A stretch of DNA of 64,000 nt from Armillaria gallica. Lineage: Eukaryota; Basidiomycota; Agaricomycetes; Agaricales; Physalacriaceae. Shown here piece after piece: positions 23,672 to 34,988 of the stretch. The notes beneath the pieces are model-generated. The model ran no database searches. It was given only the letters and a program-made list of their open reading frames with translations, and had not been told where the DNA came from. Numbering within the stretch: the first letter of the stretch is position 1; every line of letters starts with the position of its first letter. The translations under genes and the position numbers were made by a program. The stretch lies in assembly GCA_037576215.1 (NCBI GenBank), contig JBANDB010000011.1, forward strand, positions 1,984,001 to 2,048,000, in the 5' to 3' direction.

Positions 23672-25511
23672 ATGCATATTGCGGCAAAGTCCACCCATAT
23701 ACAAAGAACTCATCGCGCCATTCCCACTTATTCACTCATACAACGCACGCCGGCTTTGATTAATCTTCCGGTATCTCTCCCTGATATACCCATTGTCAGC
23801 CCTATCGTAACCCTGCTCGTTGCTGGAATCAACCAGCAGGAGGGGGCCTCTACAGTAACCGTAACAACAACGGTATCTACCTTGGCTGCCAGCGCTACCG
23901 AAAGTAGTGACTCTGCTTCGAACGATTCGAGCTCTGGAAATTCGAATAGTTCTGGAAGCACCGACTCTAGTTCAGACAGTGCGAATGGCTCAGACTCAAG
24001 CTCTGGGAGCATCGTCCCAGTGAGCGGTGTCAATGACATTTCAGACAGCACCGTAAGTGGGAGCCCTGGAGGTTCTGGAGGTGGGAGCCTCGCTAGCACA
24101 GGGAGTGTATCTGCCGGAGGTGGGAGTGAAAGTAGGACCAGGATTGGCGCAACGGCATCCGGGAGTCTAACTGGCGCAACTTCCGTTGTTTCTTTCGCCA
24201 GCAATGGCTCGGATTCTCCGATAAACACGTTCATTTTTTCCTCCAGTGTTATACCGTCCTCCGGAACCGGTAGTATCGAAGGTACCGCCTTACTTTCTTC
24301 CACCCGTTCTTCGGGGATTATCACCCCCAGCGAGACGACAGCCAGCACGAGGGCAATTTCGAAGAGCGACCCTTCTGCCACCGACAACATCCAGGGGCTC
24401 ACAGCCAGTACCGTTTCGCAGCCTACTCCCAATCTGAACATACTCTCAGGCGACCCGAGTGCTGGAAATACAGCATCTGCTGCCTCTACCGACGTTGTCA
24501 ATGGAGGAATAGGTGGCCCAGAAGGTAGTGGTGGAAGTTCTTCCAATGGTAACAGAACAGACGGCGGTGGTCTTCCTACTGGTGCCACCGTCGTCATTTC
24601 TCTAATTGTTCCTGCCATTTTTGCCACTTCTCTCCTGCTTTTCATCCGACAGCGCTTTCGAGCGAAACGGAATAAGCGCAACAAATGGTGGTTCTCCAAT
24701 ATGAAGTCAAGGGAAGACGACACCCAGGCTTCTGGCAGTGGCGTGGAAGCCACCACTAGGGCACGCTCGATTAGGAGCAGCTTTGGTACACCGTACGACT
24801 ATAACGCAAGTCGGATATCAACACCTTCTTTCGATGTGCCAGTGCCAGTTCTGCCGCCCATGGCAGAAATTCGTCAGTGCTCCCACAGTCCCGAACTACC
24901 GATGCCCAATCCGCAGATGGCCATCGGTCTCCTCCTCTTCTGGTCAACGTCGATACTCTCCCACAAACCGACATGCGCGGTGTCTCATTATACAGCACCC
25001 GCAGTACATCTAGCGAACTGTACCGTCAGTACCTCATCTTGGGTACCAACGACAGAGAACCAACGACCCCCGCATCCATTCGCCCGCCCGAGTTCGTGTT
25101 TCCCAAGTCGCCGCAAGACTCCGGCAGCAAAACAACACCGAAGAGGGATAGCGGCGTTCTGGGTTCGAGCTATGAAGCAAATCCCTTCGCCGATCCCAGT
25201 GCTTCCTCTCATCGTCCGCCTACCATTCCTTTCTCGGATGTTGAGATTATATGTCGACCGTTCGAACCCACTCTTCACGATGAGATTTCCGTATCTGTGG
25301 GAGATCGCGTCCGTGTATTGAATGTTTTTAATGACGGATGGGCCATGGTGGAGAAGGTTCCAATCGAGTCGCTGTCGGGTAAAGGAAAGCAGGCGCTTCG
25401 CAGGCCGGATTGGTTCCTATTGATTGTTTCCGAGAGGCGTGGCAGCCCCTTCTGGCGTTTTTGGCAGATAAGGGAGTAAGTGGTTATTCGGAGACCGGCG
25501 TTGCTCTTTGA
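23672..25511 (+). CDS. Single-pass membrane protein with Ser/Thr-rich ectodomain and cytosolic SH3 domain (Fus1-like layout)
   Basis: A plausible plasma-membrane signalling or scaffold protein. After a short N-terminus come about 270 residues extremely rich in Ser, Thr and Gly (for example SSDSASNDSSSGNSNSSGST), expected to be O-glycosylated. A single membrane helix follows (VVISLIVPAIFATSLLLFI), then basic RQRFRAKRNKRNK and a long cytosolic tail. Near the C-terminus is an SH3 domain: ICRPFEPTLHDEISVSVGDR, DGWAMVEKV and, in the next frame, GLVPIDCF. The order of parts is that of yeast Fus1, a mating-fusion protein. Two one-base gaps, at about 24830-24880 and at the CC of 25402-25412, split the gene into three open pieces. 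With both filled it runs to the stop at 25509-25511, about 613 residues. The first ATG could be an internal start, so the signal sequence is uncertain. No introns seen. Confidence 0.75.
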
Positions 25512-26645
25512 TCACTACTTCTTACTTATTGTGAGTTCATCGCGTTGTGTCAAAAGATGCTGATTCTATCCATGCCAGATTGTTCACTAAAGCGCCTGTC
25601 TACACGGCTCATTGATCATCTGCGATGTCGATTATACCATTTGTTGGATATTTTCCCCACTTTGACCGCGTATCCTTCCTTTCGACCTGCTCGGTATCAT
25701 TCATTCGTGTTCATGCTGTACTGCCTGGTTTCTGAGGTTTCATTTCTGACTTTGTCTGGCCTTGTTTAAGAAGTTCAAGTTGTATGTACCACGGCTGCTT
25801 CTTTATTGTTTTACGTATGTGCATTTCGAGCTATATCCCAAAAATGTAACGCTTAATCCTGTTATTTGGTGATAAAATTTTGGTGATAAAATATTAGTGA
25901 TACAAGGAATGGACTATGGCGACCCCACATCAATATCAGCAGCCTATAGCGTTCTACTGAAAGGGGTTTGTATTTGCGAGTCGTGCCCTCCTACATAGTA
26001 GAAACAGGAAGTGACAAACCGAAGTGATAAATATGACAATTGTCTGCCGAAACGTGATATAACATTGGATACTTACCCTCTGGATCTCGCTCATAGGATT
26101 GAAGAAGAGGCGAGTGGAAAAGACGATTCTAAGGAAGGTGGGAATCCGCCTGATGTATATTTCGCTTAATTATATTCAATGCTCGCTGACGCCGGCATTT
26201 GAATTTCAAGAGCCTGACGGGTTGAAGTGATGAAGATGGTGCAAAGCAACTTCTCCGCGGAGTGTAACCCTAGTATCCGCATCATCCAACACGTTCCTCT
26301 AATTTCACACCCTTAACTTCGTAGTTGCACCTCGGCGTGTATAGTACGTGTAGGAGTGGGGTACAACTGCGTAAGAAAGAATAGAGAATTTCCTGCGATG
26401 ATCGGACGCGCGAAAGGATTACAACAACGTATGAATAGGGATGATGATGTGGAGACCATGAAACATATCGTATACTGTGGAGCAATGAAGAGTCTGATAG
26501 AAGAAACAAAAAACGCCGCAATGAACCTTAAACGCTACAATGATATTGGGCGTCGTATGGTTGATTCGACATGATATTTAGCAACAACACGGTATAGGAA
26601 TGATGTAGCACATTCCTCCGCCCTAGCACAAGACGTATTAGCCTC
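25512..26645. other. Intergenic region
   Basis: No supported gene. A short direct repeat of ggtgataaaat occurs twice at about 25868-25890. The remainder shows no coding pattern. Confidence 0.4.
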
Positions 26646-26831
26646 CTATCGTCCAACAAAAACAATTCTGCTTACTGGGCATGGAATACACCCACCTCTG
26701 AGCCTCATCGGCTCTTGCTCTTTCTTTTTCTCCACAACCATCCCTTGCACAGGAGCAGGCTGATCAGATACAACAGCAGCCTTGGATGATGTATGGGTGT
26801 GGGCGCGTGGAGGGTATGTTATTGGCGACAT
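26646..26831 (-). CDS. Small protein with RLRGG motif
   Basis: A 61-residue open frame starting MSPITYPPRAHTHTSSK and ending EPMRLRGGCIPCP plus a short hydrophobic tail. The RLRGG string matches the C-terminus of ubiquitin, followed here by Cys-rich CIPCP and a tail. I recall small agaricomycete proteins carrying the same MRLRGGCIPCP signature, function unknown. The open frame extends upstream to 27128, so the start is a choice. No introns or domains; it could be non-functional. Confidence 0.4.
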   Translation of the reverse strand: MSPITYPPRAHTHTSSKAAVVSDQPAPVQGMVVEKKKEQEPMRLRGGCIPCPVSRIVFVGR

Positions 26832-27274
26832 GATGATGTGGTGGAGCTGAAGTCCGAGCGGAGGTCGATCGGGTTTAAATGTGGATGGAGCCGATGACAT
26901 CATCAAGACAAAATCAGCAGCAGCCTTGGCAACACCTTGCGCAGCAACGCCAACCTCCACTTTGATTTCTCTTTGTGGACAGTTCTTCAGGTAAGATCTA
27001 GACTTTAATGCGTTATCCACACTTCTCCAGAAGATACTGACCGTCTCGCTGTACCATAACGGGGAAAGCGCAGTAGTAAGTATTATTTCGTCGCTCGAGA
27101 TACGAACGATTCCTCGTGAAAGCATCAATTCGAGGACTAAACACTACCACAATTCACTTAAATTTGGATCAAGGTAGGACACGGCTTGGCGATCAACGAC
27201 GGCGATATTTCTACTGCGATTACATATGAAAGCACTATATACTATAGGAGACAGTCCAAAAACATGAACGAGTT

Positions 27275-28177
27275 TCAAGGGGTCATCGACACGATTATAT
27301 ACACAGCTACCACCCAGGCCACCACCCTGATGACCAGGAGAACCGGGTTTTTGGCAGTATTCACTTGATATGTCGCCCCGGCTGTCTGCAAATATGCAAA
27401 CAAGGACCCGGGGGTGGTGTCCTCGTCATAGCAAAAACTATGGAACAGCGCGGTGGGGGAGCCTAGAATTAATGCCAGTCGGCGCTGCTGACTTATGCTC
27501 GAACGTTGGCATGCGCTTACCGCATGTGATCCCAGATACACTAAATCCAAGGGCTGTAAGCACGAGGACGTAGGCCTCTTGGATAAGAATAAGAGGGGCC
27601 AGGATGAGAATGATGGGGGCCAGGATGATCCAAGGCCCGATGAAAATGACAATTGAGATGAAAGCGCGAGGCGCGGGTTTGCTTGGACTAGGCTCACAAA
27701 GTCAGGCGGGACAGAAACACTACCTGAAATTGCTGAACGAACGGATTGTGCTCAAAGGGTAGAACACTGCAGAGAACCCGACAATCAACTAAAATGCAAG
27801 CAAACATTCGCGTCAGGCACACCTTGGTTAATGAGAAATCCTCTAGTGATGTCGTGTATCAGCACAAATATTATGACGAAGCAAACGACCCACTAGTGCT
27901 GATCAAACATCTCGAGAACCATTGGAAGGCTTTTTCAGCAGCATTCCAGTATGAGAACGGAAGAAAACTGATTGCAGCGTCGGGCGTACCACAAGCATAG
28001 TCTTTGAAGACATTGACGAAGATGTCGCCTGGACGAGTTTTGCTAAAACGAGAAGAAAAAGTGGAAAGAAAGCTTACTGATGACACTCGTAGCTATTTTG
28101 ATCCATTTCAAGATTTGTTCCCAGGTCTTGTTGGAGTCAAAATCTTGTTGGGTAGCTGTGCGTGCGACGAGGTACAT
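27275..28177 (-). CDS. Interferon-induced 6-16 (IFI6/ISG12) family-like membrane protein, copy A
   Basis: Paralogue of the gene at 28556. It begins MYLVARTATQQDFDSN, then a helix WEQILKWIKIATSVI; an extra central exon (TRPGDIFVNVFKDY, WNAAEKAFQWFSRCL) is not in copy B. The core is Leu/Ile-rich (ISIVIFIGPWIILAPIILIL), then GFSVSGITCGSPTALFHSFC, FAYLQTAGATYQV and a last helix VLLVIRVVAWVVAVYIIVSM. The GFxxxGI...GS.A...S and LQ.AGA pattern is the 6-16 family signature; vertebrate members sit in mitochondrial or ER membranes and influence apoptosis. The last intron is 27463-27520. Compared with copy B one base is missing at about 27650-27667, and the splice into the extra exon does not keep phase. 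It is a diverged or misassembled copy. Confidence 0.6.
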
Positions 28178-28555
28178 TGTGTGCGCTGGATGAAAGTACA
28201 CAGGGTTGTAGGTTGGACAAACCTTCAAAGAGAGTTATCACCTGACAGCTTGGGCGATTCTGGCATAGTAGCAAGACCGTGGGATGCACAGCAACTTACG
28301 GGAGGTTTACGGGAGGCTAAATCCCGCTTGTTCCGCGGCCATCTTTGTTATCCAGAACTTAGTGGTCGTTTGTTTATTTTTTCTTTTCTGGTGCCGACAG
28401 CTTCGTCCACGATAAAGTTTGGGTGTGTCAATTATAAATACACGCGAGGAGGTCTAAAGAGAAGCATAGGAAAGCGTGGAGTGCGTGGGGAGCAAAAGGA
28501 ACGAGTACGCATCGAGAAACATACACGACTGCCAAGATCGAAAAGAGAACGGGTA

Positions 28556-29264
28556 TCAAATCATCGACAGAATCATATACACCGCCACGAGCCCAGCTAG
28601 CACTCTGATGAACGTAAGGACCACGTTGCTAACAGTGAACCCATTGTACGACGCGCCAGTTGACTGCAAACAAGCAAAGACGGAGGCGGCAGGGGTGTGT
28701 CCGCCATAGCAGAAGCTTTGGTACAACGCAGCGGGTGAGCCTGAAGGAATTCAGTCAAGGCCGATGATGTATGGGTATCGATAGCGCGCGCTTACCACCC
28801 ACGATTCCCGATACGCCAAAACCAATAATGGTGAGAACAATGAAAAAGACTCCTTGGATGATGAACAGAGGAATCAGGAGGATCCAAGGCCCGAAGAATA
28901 TGATGATCGATATGATAAGTGTCAAGCGCGGGTTTGCTTGTACTGATGAAAGAGATTAGAAGACCGGATCTAAGTGGACTGATTGGAGGCTGCACGAACA
29001 GATTGAATCCAGGGGGTAGAACACTGTACGGTAATTAAAACAGGTAAATTATTGACGTTCAGGGCCGACACGTACCTTGATCTCTAAAGAAATTAACAAG
29101 AAAATTCTCTAGCGGGACCGAATATTCGGAATGCTATCAGGATCGTAAGAAGGAAGGGACTTACTACTTGCGACTAGAGCTGTTTGGATCCATTGCAAGA
29201 CTTTTTCCAGGGTTCCGCTGAAGTCAGATTCACTGGGAGAGACTGAGCGAGTAACAGTGTGCAT
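28556..29264 (-). CDS. Interferon-induced 6-16 (IFI6/ISG12) family-like membrane protein, copy B
   Basis: Intact five-exon gene: 29165-29264, 29076-29108, 29000-29023, 28796-28942 and 28556-28740. Together these are 489 nt (162 residues), with introns of 52-57 nt and one base carried at every junction. A short amphipathic N-terminus (SGTLEKVLQWIQTALVAS) precedes three or four membrane helices: PRLTLIISIIIFFGPWILLI, FIVLTIIGFGVSGIVGG, then SPAALYQSFCYGGHTPA, FACLQSTGASYNG and VLTFIRVLAGLVAVYMILSM. These Gly/Ala-rich helices and the LQ.TGA segment fit the Ifi-6-16 family, which is known in fungi as well as animals. The family call is from motif memory. An upstream in-frame ATG at 29291 is an alternative start. 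Confidence 0.75.
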
Positions 29265-29860
29265 GGTGTATGAGTGAAAGAAGCGTGGCAAATTACCTTG
29301 CTTGTCAAGAGGTCTAAAATCGCGCGCACGATGCCTACTTAGTAACGTGACACAGCGGCAATTTCCGTGTTATCCAACGTCCATCCAGGAAATTCCCCGG
29401 AAACCGTCAATCATGATGGAGACTCTATCGCCTCACTCCTGGATTCAGTAGAGATGTGTTGAAAAATGCGATGTGTTATTGAATCTATGACCGCCCGCTA
29501 ATCTGATCTAAAAGGTTCACCTACCAATAGTAAATATTACAAGGGCGGGGCCAAGTCACAGAGAATATGTACTTTTATATTGAACGACTCGGATGCAAAG
29601 AAACATTACATTGACAAGACAACATATGTCAAGTCTATATTCGAGAGCACGGTCCTATAACAATAGAAGAAGTAGAAAAGATCCTAACGGATCTCACAAC
29701 GTTTTAACAGGAAAGCGGACCACTATGCATTTTCCGATTTGTTGCGTCCGCACAACGAAATCGAATACATAAAGAGCGACCTGAAATTGAAGACCACTAA
29801 GTGTCAATGATGAATGGAAATCACAATCACGTGATTTGCAGCGATCAGACCCACATATGG
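29265..29860. other. Intergenic region
   Basis: Promoter side of copy B plus sequence without coding character. No gene is supported. Confidence 0.4.
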
Positions 29861-30305
29861 AAATAACGTCGGGCACCGTCGGGTACTATGAGCTCGATGC
29901 AGCGATACTTCGAATTCCCGATGAAGATGAAATCCTGTCCATTATGTCTGAAAAACTTGATCTTCCTTCAGTGGCTGCTTGGGTATTGGGTGTCATTGAA
30001 GCTGAGTTTCTAGAACTTTCGTGAAGGCAGCTGGCTCATGTCTTGCATTGCCACTCCGCTCAGTGAATGTTTCAGTGGTCAGATGCTAGGGGCCTCGAGT
30101 TCAAGGAAGGTAGACTTTTAAGACGGTTAAACGACGCACAATCAACCCAGCGGCGAGGACGCTCGCGATCGCTACCCGTCAGACATCGGTATCTGACGCC
30201 CTTGGGAATACAACGCTCGGTATGCAAATGGCCCTCGAAGAGACATTGGCGTGCCTAGAATACGGACGCGGATATACGGCTGACGAAAAACTTCCGTTGA
30301 ATTGA
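29861..30305 (+). CDS. Doubtful coding patch, unknown
   Basis: Two plus-strand pieces look coding by composition: 29861-30024 (MEITSGTVGYYELDAAILRI ending EAEFLELS) and about 30150-30305 (SDALGNTTLGMQMALEETLA ending DEKLPLN). A possible 43-nt intron (gtgaag to gctcag from 30021) extends the first, but the two pieces lie in different frames and no clean model joins them. No family recognised. Confidence 0.25.
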
Positions 30306-30795
30306 GCGACCGATTGCTAACCTAGGATCCGATGGTCAAATGGCGGTTCCAGAGTTTTCTGCTGGGTTCCAGAATAAATTTGGTTTCTGCGATGAAGGAG
30401 CTGATGCGGGAGAAATACATGACGAGGGAGGGTTATTGATAGGCAGCGAATATGTATATGTGAACGTCGATATAAGGAGCCAAATGAATTGGGGGGACAC
30501 AACCAATCAAGCTACGTAGGCTTGTCGGGACATGAAATTCAAGGTGTGACATCATAGATTCCCACGGTAGATAGTATACTTATACCCCACCTTGTGTTAA
30601 CTTACCATCTTCCTCCCACTGAGAACCATTGTATCGACATACTGCCACAGAAATATCGCTACCAAGCTATATCAATCCGTCATTATTGACGCGTTCATAG
30701 TATAGGCAGGCAGCTCCCCATTTCACGAAGGGTCGGCATAGAATTCCTCTATACGAATTTCTAATGGACTTGTTTCTTTAGATTTCAAAAAAACA
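30306..30795. other. Intergenic region
   Basis: No gene seen. It ends at the start of the YTH gene, with caaaaaaaca directly before the ATG and a tatactt box at about 30575. Confidence 0.4.
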
Positions 30796-33700
30796 ATGGT
30801 TGAACCTGTTATGGACGGCCTCATGAGAACTATCACACCTAAACCACTCGAAAACACGACTTCGGATATGCCCGATATATCGGGAATCGGAGGCGCGTCC
30901 CTAAGTAAGTAATATCACGTGCAGATTCAGACAGTGATGGCAAACAAGGGCAGACTACCTCCTTGAAAAAATTCCATCGCGTCGACGGTCGTGGACTCTG
31001 GAGAGTGGTGCGGTTGTCGGAACCGTCATCTCCCTCTTTTATTTTATTTTAGTTTGATTATGCGGATCTCATTCTCTTACGCCTAGATCAGCCCTTGGAT
31101 TCAACGCGTGTCGCCAGAGGTACCTTTGGTATGTTTTATCTTTTCAATCTATTCTCTGGAAGGTTCCTGACATGTTCACAGATTTTTATGCTACTCGACT
31201 CGGACATAACTCACAACGTCTTCAAGACTCGCCTCCCGACTCGCGGAGTGTAGGCGGTGGGCAGGATTATATGTATGGTGGTGAGGGGAGTATTAAGGGT
31301 GGCTCCATGTCGGAACAAGGACGACACGGAAATCTACGGAGGCCATCCGTTGCTCAGCCCGCTTCGTCGCGTCGGCAACAGGCAGCCCGGCCGACACCCT
31401 ACGGGGCGCTCCCGGAGGGCATCCACGACGTCAATACCACCTCTACCAGCTACCATATTTCTCCCCACTATTCCTCCCCGACAGGACCCTTCGCTCAGCA
31501 ATCAGGTTATGTCGGCCAGTACGCGATGTCGCCGTCTGGCGCGATAGCGATGTCACATACCTCGCCCCCATTCTACCAACACGGGTACCAGCATCCCGGA
31601 GTGGACGGCAACATGTTGCACGCTGGCTTTCCGTCCATGATACCGCACCAGACTCAAGTCTATTCCTATCCTTCGCCCGATGCCGCCTCGGCGTCGTATC
31701 CGACACCCCCCATTTTCCCACCTCCACAGGGTACTGCATCGCCATCTCCTCAGCTTTCAAACGGTCAACCCGCTCACTCACCTACTTACTCCGGAGCAGG
31801 TCCTTTTCATTCGTTACGATACTCCCCAATGTCTACGCCGCAATATTCGTACCCACCCCAATCGTTCCCGACCTCTCCGATTTATACTTCTCAGTATCCC
31901 CCCGGCCCTTATCCTCAGCCGTTTGCTTCCCCTACGACCGAGTCAGATAGTCAGGGCACATGGTGGTACGTCCCAGCGCGGCAGTACGAGAGACCAGCGC
32001 CCTATCATGGTCACTACTCTATGAGTTATGCTTCCCCGCGACCACATGATTCTGCTTCTTCCTCGACCCAATATCCCATCTCACCCGCAGTGACCGGCGG
32101 TATTTCCACAGACTCAGGCTCTCCGATACCAGCCACTCCTGTATCCCCCAAACAGGACAGCGCGTCTTCACATGGCGCTCCCCCAGAAAGACCCCTTGTT
32201 CGACGATCATACCACCCTAATCCCCCCTCACATCGCTCAGAATGGGTCATGTGGGTAGGCAACGTCCCGTCCGACGCCAGTCACGATGAGCTGTGGCGAT
32301 TCTTCAACCAACCCCTCCCCTCAAAACCTCTTGACGACCCGGGTCCAACTGGCGTGATGTCTATATTCCTCATCTCGCGCTCAAGCTGTGCGTTCATCAA
32401 CTTCGAAAGCGAGGCTTATCTTCACAAGGCCATATCGAGGTTTCACGGACAACCCTTACGATCTAATGACCCCAGATGTCCCAGGCTTGTTTGTAGGGTT
32501 AGACGGAAGGACGACGATCTCAAAGCCGGCGTTGGCGGGCAACGTGGGATGGGAATGCATACGAAATGGATAAAAGAACAGAAGGAGAAAGCAGAATCGA
32601 GCGAGGTGTCGGAGCCCTCCGATGTGGAAGAGGGGCGTACAACACCGTCCAGCTCGTCTGACCATAATTTGTTTGTTCCTTCGGCATCATTTTCAAGCGA
32701 CGACGATACGAGACCGAATCTGCGTCCACATAATTCGAGCAGTTCTGGGTCTTTTGCATCGACGGACTCTAGTCTCCTCGCAAAATACTTTCCGAAACGC
32801 TACTTCATACTCAAGTCTTTGACGCCGGTAAGCCTTATTATGTCCTTTTTATGGGATTGCGCTCTGATTGTTTCGCTACGGAGTAGGAAGACGTCGATAT
32901 CAGCGTTCAAAAGGGACTGTGGGCCACTCAGAAGCACAATGAGGGTATTCTAGACCAGGCTTTTCGAACGAGCGAAGAGGTTTACCTTATCTTTGGCGTG
33001 AACAAAAGTGGCGAGTGGTATGGATACGCAAGGTGCGTATTACCACTTGATGGCTTACCTGTTCTGACCCTCTGTGTTGCAAGGATGACTGGGCGTGTGG
33101 GCGCGGGGAACAAACGGTCCCGTGGGCCTCACGAGCGGATTCTACCACGTCGTCGCGTTCGTCACTTTCGCCAGTGACTGGACGTGGTCCACTTCAAGCG
33201 GAAACAATACCAGAGGAATCATCGTCGTCATTCGCTCCACGTTCGTCTGCGGATGAGGAGGTGATGATCTTCTCTGCGCACCGGTTAGTCGAAAATTCTC
33301 CACTCCCCGTGTCGTCATCGGAGCAAGCTCGTCCGCTTGGTAGAGAACCTGCCGTCCAGTCTGCACCTGCCGAGTTGGGCCCACAACGTCGCGGAATGAC
33401 AATGCAGACGCCCAATGCAAAGCTCAGTCTTGATACTCGGATGTTTAAGCCGGAGCGATCCGGTCTGGCCAAGACGCAACCAAGCAGCTTCCATTTGGAT
33501 GCAGGAGCACCGTATAGGGCGATGAAACGGAGGACTGGAACTGGGTCTGATGAAGCGGAGGAGCAACTCGGGTCGGTCATAGAAGAGGAAGGGGTGCATG
33601 GGGATGGGGATGAGGAAGAGGTTCCGGAAACGCCAGAAGAGGAGACGGGTAAGGTTGAGGCAAAGACGCCAAGAGAGGAGGGCTGGGGCGAACCCTTTGA

Positions 33701-33929
33701 AGTGGAGTGGATCAGAACCGATCGGCTACCCTTTTACCGCACGCGGCACCTGCGCAACCCATGGAACAAGGACCGTGAGGTCAAAATCTCACGGGATGGG
33801 ACGGAGCTTGAGCCGTCGGTCGGACAACAGCTGATTGATGAATGGCAGAAACCGCCGGAACCTCGTCCACCAGGAAAAGCCAGACGCGGTTCGTCGAAAG
33901 CTCCAGCAGCAGCAGCATCACCATCATGA
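30796..33929 (+). CDS. YTH-domain m6A RNA-binding protein with RRM
   Basis: Expected reader of N6-methyladenosine in RNA. Exons are 30796-30904, 31087-31128, 31182-32827, 32887-33032 and 33084-33929, about 929 residues once one base is restored. The first 300 residues are Pro/Ser/Tyr/Gln-rich and probably disordered. An RRM follows, with RNP2-like VMWVGNVP and RNP1-like SCAFINFES. The YTH domain starts KRYFILKSLT, continues EDVDISVQKGLWATQKHNEG, EVYLIFGVNKSGEWYGYAR, and resumes after a long acidic, Ser-rich insertion with GEPFEVEWIRTDRLPFYRTR and HLRNPWNKDREVKISRDGTE. The Trp residues in GLWAT and SGEWYG are candidates for the aromatic cage. An RRM next to a YTH domain is typical of fungal members. 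The frame breaks at the GGGG of 33105-33108. Intron 1 (182 nt) is unusually long and may hide another exon. Confidence 0.9.
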
Positions 33930-34988
33930 TAAACGAAGACATCGTTATAACCTACGAAAACAATACGATTACGCATAATCAAACACGCACTTGCATCGCA
34001 TTCAAGCCAAACACAGTCATGTAGGTCATCCTTTTAGCTTCTGGCTTGATGATTGGTTGACCTTTTTCCAGTATGTAATAATAACAGGACCTTGTCATTC
34101 ACGATACAAGCATCCATCAGCACTCTTTTGACACTACTATTCACGCTTTTTTGTTAACTCTTTTGGGATTCATTCATCTGGGGCTATATATTCGTCCTCC
34201 TTCCTCCATTTTGCTGCTGCAAAGTTCAAGTTGTCGTTGCGCTGTTCATCTATAGTCATTGCATTTGTCCCTGGCTTTGTTTTTAGGCCGCTCCCCCATT
34301 CCAGTCCCAAGTTTTGTAGCTATAGGTTAGAAGTTTCTCCACGTCTCACGCACTCGCACTGTAACAAACACATCGTACGAATGGCATTATACACGATCGC
34401 GCCTTTTGTGCGCTGGGTTTTTCATCTTTATGTGAAACACTGATGGAATCGTGTGCTGGGAAGGAGTTCAAAAAGTCATTGATTAAGACGCGATTGTGCA
34501 CGTGGTACAGCTCGTATCAACCTACCAGTGTTAGGCACTGTAACCATCCTTCATCATCAAGAGACATGCAGTAAAAGCAAATCTTCTCTCTTCAAACCAT
34601 TATTTTTCTTAGGTCGGTCCAACGCATTTGCGGAGCTGAAGCGGCGGGATATTCTGAATCCTAGCGCTGCAATCGAAGCAGCAAATGGCGCGTGAAGCAG
34701 GCCCAAGGGCTGGAAAGACGCGTCCATTGCAGATTACTGATTTCGACTATCCCGTTCAGAGGTCTATACACGTTTTCCTTACGTGAATTCACCCAGCGCA
34801 GATGTATTACGCCTATCAATGGCAGAATCGTCGCTGTCGCAGGCTGCGACTCCGAAAGAAGCAAGCGATTGAAGATTCTTCAGTGACTCAGCTATACAAG
34901 GGCAAACACATCTTTTACCTGTGCTTATCCTTCAATCCGTCTTTTTGAGTAGTGCTCGTGCTCGCACGACGACCGCACTCTCTTCACG
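33930..34988. other. Intergenic region
   Basis: 3' flank of the YTH gene and promoter of the MYND gene. Short open frames on both strands show no domain; no gene is supported. Confidence 0.45.

Noticed and set aside
23728..24756. 342-codon minus-strand open frame
   Set aside because: It is antisense to the Ser-rich ectodomain of the SH3 gene; low-complexity coding DNA often leaves the reverse strand open.
28004..28600. 198-codon plus-strand open frame
   Set aside because: Overlaps the first exon of the 6-16-like copy A and the spacer before copy B, with no domain and no intron signals of its own.
33194..33580. 128-codon minus-strand open frame
   Set aside because: Antisense to the last exon of the YTH gene.
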